64,000 bases of DNA, taken from the NCBI RefSeq assembly GCF_900106535.1, contig NZ_FNOH01000015.1, positions 62,001 to 126,000 on the forward strand. Direction: 5' to 3'. The position numbers and the translations under genes were made by a program. Within the stretch, counting starts at the first letter, position 1. Each line of letters starts with the position of its first letter. This DNA is from Myxococcus xanthus. Its GTDB lineage: Bacteria; Myxococcota; Myxococcia; Myxococcales; Myxococcaceae. Below, piece by piece: positions 8,828-20,272 of this stretch. The notes under the pieces are model-generated. The model saw only the letters and a list, made by a program, of their open reading frames with translations. It was not told where the DNA came from and searched no databases.

Positions 8828-10158
8828 TTGGATGCCTCCATACGCAAGAGGGCCTGGAGGGGGATGCGCACCCAGTCGGGCCGGTTCTGCATTTCGTATC
8901 GCACTTCGTAGAGGAGTTTCTCCAGCTCGAAAGCACGCAGCATCACGTCGAAGGTGTCTTCGTCCGAGGGCAGGAAGGGCGCGCCGCGCGTCACCTGCCG
9001 GTAGCCTTCCACGAAGGCGTCGCGCATGGTGCTGATGCGCTCGTGGGGCGTGCCACCCTCCAGCGCCACCGTCGCCTCCGCGTAGTCGAACGAGCGGATC
9101 ATCCCCGCCACGTCGCGCAGCGCGCTGTACTTCTCCCGGCGGGCGGTGAAGGAGCGCGCGGGCTCGCCTTCGAAGTCGAAGATGATCCACTGGTTGTTGG
9201 CGCGCAGCACCTGCCCCAGGTGGAGATCTCCGTGGATGCGAATCTTCTGACCGGAGGGCGGCACCTGCGCCAGGCGCTTCGCGTGCTCGATGAGGTCCTC
9301 GCGCCGGTTCTCCAGTTCCGGGTTCTGCCGGCTGGCGTCCGCCAGCGTCACGCCCAGCTCCCCGACGATGGAGGCGCTCCAGCGTTGGAGATCCTCTTGC
9401 AACAGCGGCTCCGGAGTGAAGGCCGGGTCTTCTTCGGTCGCCGAGGCGAACGCCAGGTGGAGCTCGCCCAGGCGTGTGCCCAGGTCACGCATCTCCGACT
9501 GGAAGCGCGGACCCACGGCGCGCTCCTGGCGCAGCCGGTCCAGCGTGTACTTCCAGCCGTCCGTCGCGTCCGGCACGAAGCGGTGGGCCACCGCGAGCGT
9601 CGCGCCCGCCGCCCCTTCCAGATGCAGCGCGCCCAACAGCGTGGGCGTGGCGCGGAACGATGTCTTGGTCGCGAGGAAGCGGCCTACCTCATGCTCTGGA
9701 TTCACGCCGGCTTCCAGCTTGCGGATGATCTTCAGGATGACCTTCTCACCCAGCACCACCGAGGTGTTGCTCTGCTCCACCTGCAGCCGCCGCACCTCCG
9801 GTGACGCGGGGAGCGCGAGCAAGCCGTCCTGACCGCCAATCCACTCGCCTTGCACGCGGCCGGACGCGGACGCCACCTGGCCTCCGGTTCGGATGAGGTC
9901 GAAGAGGCCGCGCAGGCATTCATCGCTCTCCAGCGCGTCTCGCACGCCTTCGGTGGAGGGATGGACAGGCAGCAGGTAGCGCTCCGGGCTGCCCAGTTCG
10001 TAGATGACCTCCACCACGGCGAGGCTGAACGAGCAGCCGCCCGATTCGACGGCGGCGTGGTCCATCACCGTGACGTGCTTGATGGGCCAGGCCTTGCCGC
10101 TGAACCAGCGCTGGTGCTTGAGGTAATCAGGGAGCTTGGTCAAGTCGAGGGTCGTCAT
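8824..10158 (-). CDS. mak: Maltokinase (trehalose/GlgE pathway)
   Basis: 444 residues from ATG 10158, overlapping the treS stop (ATGA). The start MTTLDLTKLPDYLKHQRWFSGK is typical of the maltokinase cap region. IRIHGDLHLGQVL (near residue 309) is the aminoglycoside-kinase-fold catalytic loop and IIFDFEGEP the metal-binding motif. It phosphorylates maltose with ATP to alpha-maltose-1-phosphate, the donor used by GlgE. In many bacteria this domain is fused to TreS; here the two are separate but translationally coupled. Confidence 0.93.
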   Translation of the reverse strand: MTTLDLTKLPDYLKHQRWFSGKAWPIKHVTVMDHAAVESGGCSFSLAVVEVIYELGSPERYLLPVHPSTEGVRDALESDECLRGLFDLIRTGGQVASASGRVQGEWIGGQDGLLALPASPEVRRLQVEQSNTSVVLGEKVILKIIRKLEAGVNPEHEVGRFLATKTSFRATPTLLGALHLEGAAGATLAVAHRFVPDATDGWKYTLDRLRQERAVGPRFQSEMRDLGTRLGELHLAFASATEEDPAFTPEPLLQEDLQRWSASIVGELGVTLADASRQNPELENRREDLIEHAKRLAQVPPSGQKIRIHGDLHLGQVLRANNQWIIFDFEGEPARSFTARREKYSALRDVAGMIRSFDYAEATVALEGGTPHERISTMRDAFVEGYRQVTRGAPFLPSDEDTFDVMLRAFELEKLLYEVRYEMQNRPDWVRIPLQALLRMEASK

Positions 10159-11810
10159 TCGAGGCTCCTCACCTGCTGGGGCCTGTCCAGCCGGAACCAC
10201 AGAAACATGAAGGGGCCCATGGAGAGCTGATACGGCAGCTCACTCACCCGCGGGAAGGGGGTTTCTCCAATCAGCTCCACCGGCACGGCGCCTTCCCACT
10301 CGCGCATGTCGAGCACCGCGGGCTGGGCAAAGCGCGACAGGTTGCACACCACCAGAACCGTCTGGCCCTCCCATTCACGGATGAAGGCCAGCACCTTGCG
10401 ATTGTCCGTCTGGAGGAAGCGCAGGTTCCCCAGCGAGAAGACAGGGTAGCGCTGGCGGATGCGAATCATCCGCTTCACCCAGTGCAGGAGGCTGGACTTC
10501 ACCCGCTCCTGCGCTTCCACGTTGATGGACTGATAACCGTACACCGGGTCGGCGATGACGGGCGCGTACAGGCGTGCGTAGTCCGCGCGGCTGAAGCCCG
10601 CGTTGCGGTCTCCCGTCCATTGCATGGGCGTGCGCACGCCGTTGCGGTCGCCGAGGTAGATGTTGTCGCCCATGCCAATCTCGTCGCCGTAATAGAGGAC
10701 GGGCGTGCCGGGCAGGGTGAAGAGCAGGCTGTGCATCAGCTCGATGCGCCGGCGGCCGTTGTCCATCAGCGGCGCCAGCCGGCGGCGGATGCCCAGGTTG
10801 ATGCGCATGCGCGGGTCGGTGGCGTATTCCCGGTACATGTAGTCCCGGTCCTCGTCCGTCACCATCTCCAGCGTCAGCTCGTCATGGTTGCGCAGGAAGA
10901 TGGCCCACTGGCAGTTGTCCGGGATGTCCGGCGTCTGCTGCATGATTTCGACGATGGGCGTGCGGTCCTCGCGGCGCACCGCCATGTAGAGGCGGGGCAT
11001 CACCGGGAAGTGGAAGCCCATGTGGAACTCGTCGCCGTCGCCGAAGTACACGCGCACGTCGGCGGGCCACTGGTTCGCCTCCGCCAGCAGCATCTTCCCC
11101 TTGTATTCGGAGTCGATGGTCTTCCGCAGGCGCTTGAGGAAGGCGTGCGTCTCCGGAAGGTTCTCGCAGTTGGTGCCTTCGCGCTCGAAGAGGTAGGGCA
11201 CTGCGTCGCAGCGGAACCCGTCCACGCCCATGTTGAGCCAGAAGCGCATGACGTCCAGCATGGCTTCCTGCACTTCGGGGTTGTCGTAGTTGAGGTCCGG
11301 CTGGTGGCTGAAGAAGCGGTGCCAGAAGTACTGCTTGGCCACCGGGTCCCACGTCCAGTTGGAGCGCTCCGTGTCCAGGAAGATGATGCGCGCGCCCTTG
11401 TACTGTTCGTCGGTGTCGCTCCAGACGTACCAGTTGCGCTTGGGGCTGTTGGGGTCGCTGCGCGCTTCCTGGAACCAGGGGTGCTGGTCACTGGTGTGGT
11501 TCACCACCAGCTCGGTGATGACGCGGATGTCGCGCTTGTGCGCCTCATCCACCAGTCGCTGGAAGTCCGCGAGCGTGCCGTAGTCCGGGTGGACGCCGTA
11601 GAAGTCCGCGATGTCGTAGCCATCGTCGCGCAGCGGCGAAGGGTAGTGGGGCAGCAACCAGAGGCAGTTGATGCCCAGGTCCTGGAGGTACGGAAGCTTC
11701 TCAATCAGACCGGGGATGTCCCCGTGGCCGTCGCCATTGGAGTCATGGAAGGCACGCAGGTGCAGCTCGTAGATAAGGGCTTTCTTGTACCAGAGGGGAT
11801 CCAGGTCCAT
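10155..11810 (-). CDS. treS: Trehalose synthase (maltose alpha-D-glucosyltransferase)
   Basis: 551 residues. The start DPLWYKKALIYELHLRAFHD is the classic TreS N-terminus. GH13 motifs: ELVVNHTSDQHPWF, GFRCDAVPYL (nucleophile Asp near 202), LLAEANQWP (Glu near 242), FLRNHDELTLEM. It interconverts trehalose and maltose in the cytosol; in this operon it feeds maltose to Mak. It lacks a fused maltokinase domain, so length is that of the stand-alone form. It starts 17 bp after the glgE stop. Confidence 0.96.
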   Translation of the reverse strand: MDLDPLWYKKALIYELHLRAFHDSNGDGHGDIPGLIEKLPYLQDLGINCLWLLPHYPSPLRDDGYDIADFYGVHPDYGTLADFQRLVDEAHKRDIRVITELVVNHTSDQHPWFQEARSDPNSPKRNWYVWSDTDEQYKGARIIFLDTERSNWTWDPVAKQYFWHRFFSHQPDLNYDNPEVQEAMLDVMRFWLNMGVDGFRCDAVPYLFEREGTNCENLPETHAFLKRLRKTIDSEYKGKMLLAEANQWPADVRVYFGDGDEFHMGFHFPVMPRLYMAVRREDRTPIVEIMQQTPDIPDNCQWAIFLRNHDELTLEMVTDEDRDYMYREYATDPRMRINLGIRRRLAPLMDNGRRRIELMHSLLFTLPGTPVLYYGDEIGMGDNIYLGDRNGVRTPMQWTGDRNAGFSRADYARLYAPVIADPVYGYQSINVEAQERVKSSLLHWVKRMIRIRQRYPVFSLGNLRFLQTDNRKVLAFIREWEGQTVLVVCNLSRFAQPAVLDMREWEGAVPVELIGETPFPRVSELPYQLSMGPFMFLWFRLDRPQQVRSLE

Positions 11811-11826
11811 TACGCCTCTCGGGTTG

Positions 11827-13824
<1,998 letters not shown>

Positions 13825-13838
13825 GGTGGCTGGCGGCC

Positions 13839-13867
13839 CTTATAGGTCTTGGGTTGTGATTGCCTCG
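13839..13867 (-). promoter_or_regulatory. Possible promoter of the glgE operon
   Basis: On the minus strand TATAAG (13844-13839) lies 15 bp before the glgE ATG, a good -10-like hexamer; the matching -35 (13867-13862) is weak. The close spacing would give a very short leader, so this call is tentative. Confidence 0.25.
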
Positions 13868-13975
13868 CGGCGAATCGCGGCTGTTGTCGATGCTGGACGC
13901 CTTCCGTGCCAGCCGCGTTGGCTCGTCAACGTTAAGGATGGGGGCGGGCACTGCCCACCCTGGAAGGCACAGCGC

Positions 13976-14040
13976 GCCCGGGTGCCCGCCTGCCGATACT
14001 TGAAGCTGGGAACTGCCCTGCCGATTGAGCTATCCGGGAC
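13976..14040 (-). pseudogene. tRNA-like remnant lacking an anticodon arm
   Basis: Read on the minus strand from 14039: a 7-nt acceptor-like TCCCGGA, TA, the D-arm GCTC-N9-GGGC (pairing allowing G-U), then directly a T-loop-like TTCAAGT within a poorly paired stem, and CCCGGGC near 13976. A tRNA of normal length would be about 76 nt; this is about 64 nt, with no anticodon stem-loop between the D-arm and T-loop. The D-arm reads as DSSIGRA in one frame, the phrase produced when tRNA genes are mis-translated. It is best seen as a decayed tRNA gene or fragment. Confidence 0.45.
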
Positions 14041-14044
14041 GAAC

Positions 14045-14644
14045 ATGGCGCCTCCTTCCTCCGCTGTGCCCCGAGCAAGCGACCCAGCGCTGGACCTGGC
14101 CCTCCTCCGGCAGGTCGCCATGGGAAGCCCGCAGGCCATGCGCGACGTCTATGCGCGCTGCGGCGGACGGTGTTTCGCCATCGCGTTGCGGTTGCTACCA
14201 ACACACGCTGACGCGGAAGAGGTGTTGCAGGAGACCTTCCTGGAGGTCTGGCGGCGCGCCCGAGAGTTCAATCCAGAACGCGGCGGTCTGGAGGCATGGG
14301 TGGCGACGATTGTGCGCACGCGCGCCATCGACCGGCTGCGGGCGCAGGGAACCGCGGCCCGGGTGGTGGAAGGGGCCGTGCAGCAGGAGCCTCCGGTCAG
14401 CGCCGCGCCCGCCGCGCCGGACGAAGCGGTCAGCCAGGAGGAGGCTCGTGCTCGCGTGGTGGCGGCGCTGGCCCAGCTTCCTCCGGAGCAGCGGGCGGTG
14501 GTGGAGCTTGCCTACTTCGAAGGCCTCTCCCAGCGGGAGATTTCCGAGCGCACCGGAGACCCATTGGGCACGGTGAAGACCCGTGCGCGGCTCGCGTTGG
14601 AGAAGCTGGGGGCGTTGTTGGAGATGCTGCGCCCCCACGCCTAG
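14045..14644 (+). CDS. ECF-type RNA polymerase sigma factor
   Basis: 199 residues from ATG 14045; the frame continues upstream but would run through the tRNA-like remnant and the glgE start region. Region 2 is seen in HADAEEVLQETFLEVWRRA followed by AWVATIVRTRAIDRLR, and region 4 in LPPEQRAVVELAYFEGLSQREI then GTVKTRARLALEKL. It directs RNA polymerase to a specific promoter set. No anti-sigma gene follows: the next gene is convergent. That is unusual for ECF factors and means regulation must come from elsewhere. Confidence 0.9.
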   Translation: MAPPSSAVPRASDPALDLALLRQVAMGSPQAMRDVYARCGGRCFAIALRLLPTHADAEEVLQETFLEVWRRAREFNPERGGLEAWVATIVRTRAIDRLRAQGTAARVVEGAVQQEPPVSAAPAAPDEAVSQEEARARVVAALAQLPPEQRAVVELAYFEGLSQREISERTGDPLGTVKTRARLALEKLGALLEMLRPHA

Positions 14645-14660
14645 CCCCAATGCCGGTCAG

Positions 14661-15299
14661 TCAGGAACGGCCCTTCTTGCGCTCCGTCTTCGCCTTCGGG
14701 ACCTCACCGTAGCCGGACACCACGAGCCCGAGCGTCTGGACGAAGTTCACCGCGGCCTCCACGGGGATGCGCGTGGCCTTCACCCGGTTGCGCGCGGGGT
14801 CGATGAACACGCCCTGCGCGGTTCCGAAGTCCGCCTTCGTGAGCGTGCAGCCGCGGAAGTTGCTGCCGGTGATGTCCGAATCGCTGAAGTCCGCCTCGGA
14901 CAGGTCCGTGTCGATGAAGTTCATCTCCAGCGCCGTGCAGCGCAGGAACGCCGTCTTCCGCAGGCTGAGCCCCGCGAAGGTGCAGTAGCGCAGGTTGGAG
15001 CCGTCGAAGGTGACTTCGGGGAAGGTGCCCACGTCCGTCCAGTCGATGCCCATCAGCTTGGAGCTTTCGAACCGCACGTCCCGCAGCGATGTCTCCGTGA
15101 ACCGGGCTCGCGTGAGGTCGCAACCGGTGAAGACGCAGGATTCCATCCGAGTCCTCGTCCAGCGGCTCTCCTGCAGGGTGCAGTTGAGGAACGTGCAGCG
15201 GTAGAACTCCTTCCCGCCCAGGTCCGTCTCCTGGAGGTTCAGGTCGGCGAAGGTTTCGTTCTCGAAGCTGTCTTCTTCGTGGATGCGCTGGGTGGCCAT
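14661..15299 (-). CDS. Pentapeptide-repeat protein
   Basis: 212 residues. Residues about 15-180 are successive A(D/N)LXX-like repeats (for example DLNLQETDLGG, DLTRARFTETSL, DLSEADFSDSDI, NFRGCTLTKADF), predicting a right-handed quadrilateral beta-helix as in Qnr/MfpA-like proteins. Several repeats carry Cys (CTFLNCTL, CVFTGCDL). Such proteins can mimic DNA and bind gyrase, but many have no known role. It has a basic C-terminal tail and no signal peptide, so it is cytosolic. It converges on the sigma factor gene with only 16 bp between stops. Confidence 0.82.
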   Translation of the reverse strand: MATQRIHEEDSFENETFADLNLQETDLGGKEFYRCTFLNCTLQESRWTRTRMESCVFTGCDLTRARFTETSLRDVRFESSKLMGIDWTDVGTFPEVTFDGSNLRYCTFAGLSLRKTAFLRCTALEMNFIDTDLSEADFSDSDITGSNFRGCTLTKADFGTAQGVFIDPARNRVKATRIPVEAAVNFVQTLGLVVSGYGEVPKAKTERKKGRS

Positions 15300-15360
15300 G
15301 GCGGGCCCGTCACTAACGCCAGATGGCGCTCGCGGGCCAAGTCATTTCGCTCCGGACTCT

Positions 15361-15717
15361 CTATCCATGACGGACGGTGAAGGCCGCCAGCAGGGGCCCC
15401 GCCAGGCGGGTGTTCGCGGGAGACGTCGGTCCTCCTTCGGGAAGCTGCGTGAGGAGCGCCTCCAATGCGGGCTTCATCTCCTCGAAGGCGGCGGTGGCCG
15501 CCGCCGCGTTGTCGAAGAAGCGGTGGTAGAGGAGCCAGCCGGTGACGGAGCAGGCGATGGCGTGGAAGGAGCGGGTGTCATCCAACTCGTAGGTGAGCCG
15601 CGCCAGGCCGCCGAAGTCCTCATCCCGCGCGATGGTGCCGCCCTGGGTGCCCATCCACCCGATGGAGCCCCCGTCTTCATATGGCCGCCACGCCGCGTCG
15701 TCCGCACGTCCCACCAT
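15361..15717 (-). CDS. Hypothetical protein, 118 residues
   Basis: The start at ATG 15717 is supported by AAGGGGTGGA just upstream on the minus strand; the longer frame to 16128 overlaps the divergent gene and is not credible. It is mostly alpha-helical with Ala-rich C-terminus, has no signal peptide and no motif I know. The segment RLTYELDDTRSFHAIACSVTGW looks like a folded domain. It diverges from the secreted protein at 15912 across about 190 bp that should hold both promoters. Confidence 0.6.
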   Translation of the reverse strand: MVGRADDAAWRPYEDGGSIGWMGTQGGTIARDEDFGGLARLTYELDDTRSFHAIACSVTGWLLYHRFFDNAAAATAAFEEMKPALEALLTQLPEGGPTSPANTRLAGPLLAAFTVRHG

Positions 15718-15911
15718 TCCACCCCTTGAAAGGAAACCAGCGCCATCATGCGTGCCCCGGGGCGGACGCTCCAGGACTCCGAGGACTCCGCTTCGTCCGG
15801 AGGTGGACGTCGGTTCAGCGCGGAGGAGGTAGGGAAGGGGAGCACGCCGCTGTTCGCGGAACAGTTGCGGCGGGACGGTTTGTGCCCGGCGAGGCGCCGT
15901 CCTAACCTGCC

Positions 15912-16610
15912 ATGTCCATGAAGGCGATTCTCGTCTCCCTTTTCCTGTTGGGCTCGGCGCCGGACTCCAGCGCGCCAGCGATTCCGCCCGAAGCGCTCGC
16001 GGCGCCTCCTGTCGCGGATGAGTCCCCCACCGCGTGGTCCTGCACCGTGGACACCCTGCGTGCTGGGAAGGAATGCGTGTTCGAGGCGGACCTGTCCGCG
16101 GGCGCGCCCAGCGATTCGCAGGACGCATCCAACAAGAAGCTCCTCCAGGACGTGGCCCGCGCGCTGTGCACGGAGGCGGTGGGCAACATCCGCGAGGGCC
16201 GCCCGGACGCGACGCTCACCGCGCTTTGTGAGCGGCGCTACATCACCGCCGTGGACCAGTGCGGACTGGAAGGCACGTCGTTCGTGGTGGACGCCAAGGG
16301 TCGCTTCGCTCCCGGCGCCCGCTCCTGCTACCGCGCGCTGGCCAACGTCCTTCAAGAGGTGCAGTTCATGGCCACGGTGGCCTCGCCGTGCTGCGAGTGC
16401 GCCGCCCGCGCCAACTGCCCGGGCACCGCCGACCGCTGCTATGCCGAGGTCGCCCAGCAGGCCACCGCGCCCCAGACGCAGGCGTGCCTGAGTGACAGGT
16501 GCGCGGATGCGTGCGCCGTCGTGCTGCCGCTGCCTCGCTCCGGAGCGCACCCCGCGCCCACCGTCCAGCAGCGCAACCGTTCCGCCAGCCCTGGCTCCGC
16601 TTCCCTCTAG
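15912..16610 (+). CDS. Secreted cysteine-rich hypothetical protein
   Basis: 232 residues; ATG codons at 15912 and 15918 are both possible. The N-terminus (MKAILVSLFLLGSAPDSSAPA) is a signal peptide, so the mature protein is periplasmic or outside the cell. About a dozen Cys residues cluster in the second half (CCECAARANC, CLSDRCADAC), suggesting disulphides. The C-terminal 30 residues are Pro/Ser-rich and disordered. Next gene begins 12 bp later and encodes a lipoprotein, so they probably form an operon. Function not recognised. Confidence 0.72.
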   Translation: MSMKAILVSLFLLGSAPDSSAPAIPPEALAAPPVADESPTAWSCTVDTLRAGKECVFEADLSAGAPSDSQDASNKKLLQDVARALCTEAVGNIREGRPDATLTALCERRYITAVDQCGLEGTSFVVDAKGRFAPGARSCYRALANVLQEVQFMATVASPCCECAARANCPGTADRCYAEVAQQATAPQTQACLSDRCADACAVVLPLPRSGAHPAPTVQQRNRSASPGSASL

Positions 16611-16622
16611 GAGTTCCGCCCC

Positions 16623-17582
16623 ATGCGCCGTCCTTCCTGGAAGCTGTCCTCCTGGGCCCTGATGGGCACGTTCGCCGCCGGCTGCGGCGCCTCGCATTCC
16701 CACGTGACGTGGTCGGAGGACGCGCCTCACCCGAAGGAGGAGGTGTTCGTCGCCAGGCCTCCGCCGGAGCCGCCCGCGCCCAGCCCCACCTCGGACCCCA
16801 AGGCGTTCGCCGCCCGGTACGCCAACCCGTCCGTGTGTGAAGCCGCCGCGCGGCGCCTCCAGGGCGCTTCGCGGGATGAGGCGTGGGATGGCCTGAAGGC
16901 CTGCATCGAGCACACGCCCTTCACCCAGCTCAACGCGCTACTGGGCCGCGCCTGGGCGCAGGACCTGAGGGTGCGTCCCGAAGGCGCGAAGCTCATTGCC
17001 CGCGTGGTGGCCCAGCGCGGTGGCAGCGTGACGGGCGAGCTGCGCTACCTCCAGGAGAAGCAGATCCCCATCTTCTCGTTGGCCTCCGCCATGGACCGGC
17101 CGGACACGTACAAGGGCCGCTACGTGCTGCTGCGCGCGCAGGTCGCGGACCAGCGCTCGGAAGGTGAGCGCCCCACGGTGTGGCTGGTGGAGCAGGCCCT
17201 CAGCTCCGTCCAGACGGACGAGGTCGTGGGCTATGGCGAGCGCATCGACTCCGTCACCACGTACTCGGGTGACCTGGCCGGGCAGTCCGTGCTCACGGGG
17301 CCAGGGCGGATCGGGGGCTCGGTGAGTACGTCCGAGCGCTCCGGCCGCAACACCACGCGGCGCTTCGTGGAGAACATCTCCGATGAGACGGGCCGCGAGG
17401 CCCTCGGCCGTCTGGCGAGCGCCGACCCGTTCCTGGAGACCCGGCGCGACTACGTCATCCTCGCGCGCTTCGACGGTGTCCGCCTCACGTCGGGCGGCGC
17501 GGAGACGGATGACGAAGCGCCGCGCATCCCGGTGCTGACCATCGTCAGCTACCACGCGCCGCAGGCGCTCGTCGTCTACTGA
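16623..17582 (+). CDS. Lipoprotein of unknown function
   Basis: 319 residues. Signal peptide with lipobox FAAGC (Cys at 21). A Pro-rich linker (residues 40-60) precedes an alpha-helical region and then a beta-rich domain with DTYKGRYVLLRAQVAD and RRDYVILARFDGVRL, resembling an OB-like beta-barrel. It follows the Cys-rich secreted protein closely (12 bp), so the two are likely co-expressed and may work together at the envelope. I do not recognise the family. Confidence 0.75.
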   Translation: MRRPSWKLSSWALMGTFAAGCGASHSHVTWSEDAPHPKEEVFVARPPPEPPAPSPTSDPKAFAARYANPSVCEAAARRLQGASRDEAWDGLKACIEHTPFTQLNALLGRAWAQDLRVRPEGAKLIARVVAQRGGSVTGELRYLQEKQIPIFSLASAMDRPDTYKGRYVLLRAQVADQRSEGERPTVWLVEQALSSVQTDEVVGYGERIDSVTTYSGDLAGQSVLTGPGRIGGSVSTSERSGRNTTRRFVENISDETGREALGRLASADPFLETRRDYVILARFDGVRLTSGGAETDDEAPRIPVLTIVSYHAPQALVVY

Positions 17583-17649
17583 GCGGCCTTCGACGCGGAC
17601 TCGTCGCGGAAGGCCGGCGGCGTGCGCACTTGGTGCCTGGGTGACACAG

Positions 17650-17688
17650 AAAAAAACGAGGCGCCGGGGAACTTGCCCCGACGCCTCG
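17650..17688 (-). terminator. Rho-independent terminator of the DUF4382 gene
   Basis: Read on the minus strand: a stem of 13 pairs with one mismatch (CGAGGCG and CCCCG arms, 17657-17669 with 17676-17688), 6-nt loop, then seven T's (17656-17650). It lies 58 bp beyond the stop of the DUF4382 lipoprotein gene and is the clearest intrinsic terminator in the window. Confidence 0.85.
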
Positions 17689-17745
17689 CCCTGGGAACCG
17701 ACCCCGCGCCAGTCCCCACGTAACCGTGTGCAGGTCGCGCCCGCG

Positions 17746-18675
17746 CTACTGCTGGGTCGCACCCGTAATCGTGAAGTGATTCGCCACGTCGCGGCCCGAA
17801 CCCACTTCCACCGTCACCGGCTGGTCGGGCGTGGTGGAGGCGCTGACGAAGGCGGGCGGCTCGAGGTGCACCGTGAAGGTGCCCGGAATGAGGAACTTGA
17901 AGACCGCCTCGTAGGTGCCGTCGCCGTCCTCGTCGGTCAGCGCCAGCCGCTCACTGCTGCCCGCCTCGTTCGTCATCACCGCGTTGAAGTCGCCCAGCGT
18001 CACCTGGTGGCCGTCGACCACGGGCAGTGTCACCGTCGCGGCCGTGTCCGCCGTCACGCGGATGCTGCCGGAGGCCGTCACCTCGGCGGACTTGATGACC
18101 GGATTCATCACCCACTTGCCCGCGTTGCCCGCTTCCTTGCCAAAGCTCTGGCCGACGTCGAAGTCCACGAGCAGCACCTTCTGCTCGCCTTCGATGGTCA
18201 GCTTCTCGGAGAACTTCACCTTCAGCCCGGACGTGCCGTAGCTGGGCATGTGAAGTTGGCCGCCCACCTGCGTGCCCGCGGGCAGGCCGGAGTAGTCGGC
18301 TGACGACGCGAACACGGTCGAGGTGCCGTCCTCATTCGCCACCTCGATGTAGCCACCGGTGATGACGAAGCGAAGCTCGGAGTAGTCGCCATTGGGGACC
18401 ACCGCGTCAGACACCAGTTCAGACGTGGAGTTGGCGAGCTCCAGCAAGCTCACGGTGGCGGGGGTATCACGCAGCACCACGCGGCCACCTTTGCCGTCGC
18501 CGCCTTGCAGATAGATTTCGGAGATGGTGACGACAGCGGTGCGGATGTCGTCTCCCGGCGCGTCGGTCAGAAGCAGCGTGACCTTGCCCTCGTTGCCGCC
18601 ACACGCCATCAGCGGGAGCAGGGCGATGGGTAGCAGGGCCAACAGGGTCGAGCGTAGGCGTGAGCGAAGAGTCAT
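17746..18675 (-). CDS. DUF4382-domain lipoprotein
   Basis: 309 residues from ATG 18675. Signal peptide with lipobox LMACG (Cys at 25). The first mature strand GKVTLLLTDAPGDDIRTAVVTI is the DUF4382 signature (TDAP); the domain covers about residues 30-180 and is followed by an Ig-like domain ending in a conserved beta-sheet (GTFTVHLEPPAFV). DUF4382 proteins are cell-surface or periplasmic and uncharacterised. It ends in a clear intrinsic terminator and stands alone as a transcription unit. Confidence 0.85.
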   Translation of the reverse strand: MTLRSRLRSTLLALLPIALLPLMACGGNEGKVTLLLTDAPGDDIRTAVVTISEIYLQGGDGKGGRVVLRDTPATVSLLELANSTSELVSDAVVPNGDYSELRFVITGGYIEVANEDGTSTVFASSADYSGLPAGTQVGGQLHMPSYGTSGLKVKFSEKLTIEGEQKVLLVDFDVGQSFGKEAGNAGKWVMNPVIKSAEVTASGSIRVTADTAATVTLPVVDGHQVTLGDFNAVMTNEAGSSERLALTDEDGDGTYEAVFKFLIPGTFTVHLEPPAFVSASTTPDQPVTVEVGSGRDVANHFTITGATQQ

Positions 18676-18810
18676 GGTCGGCACGTCCCGGAATAGGGCC
18701 CGCTGGAATACCGGGCCGTTCGACACGTAATGACCCGGCCCGGAAACATCCGGCCACGCGACCCTGCAGATGTCGCCGCGAAAGCAGGGGGCTTGGAGGC
18801 CCACACCCAC

Positions 18811-20241
<1,431 letters not shown>

Positions 20242-20272
20242 TCCCGGGTTATGCGGTAAAGTTTGAAAGGGG

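Noticed and set aside
6545..8911. 788-residue plus-strand open frame opposite glgB
   Set aside because: Shadow of glgB; composition is Val/His/Arg-rich with no recognisable motif.
8828..9190. N-terminal extension of glgB to 9190
   Set aside because: The extra part lies in the wrong frame of mak, is Arg-rich, and the GTG at 8827 overlapping the mak stop gives normal GlgB length.
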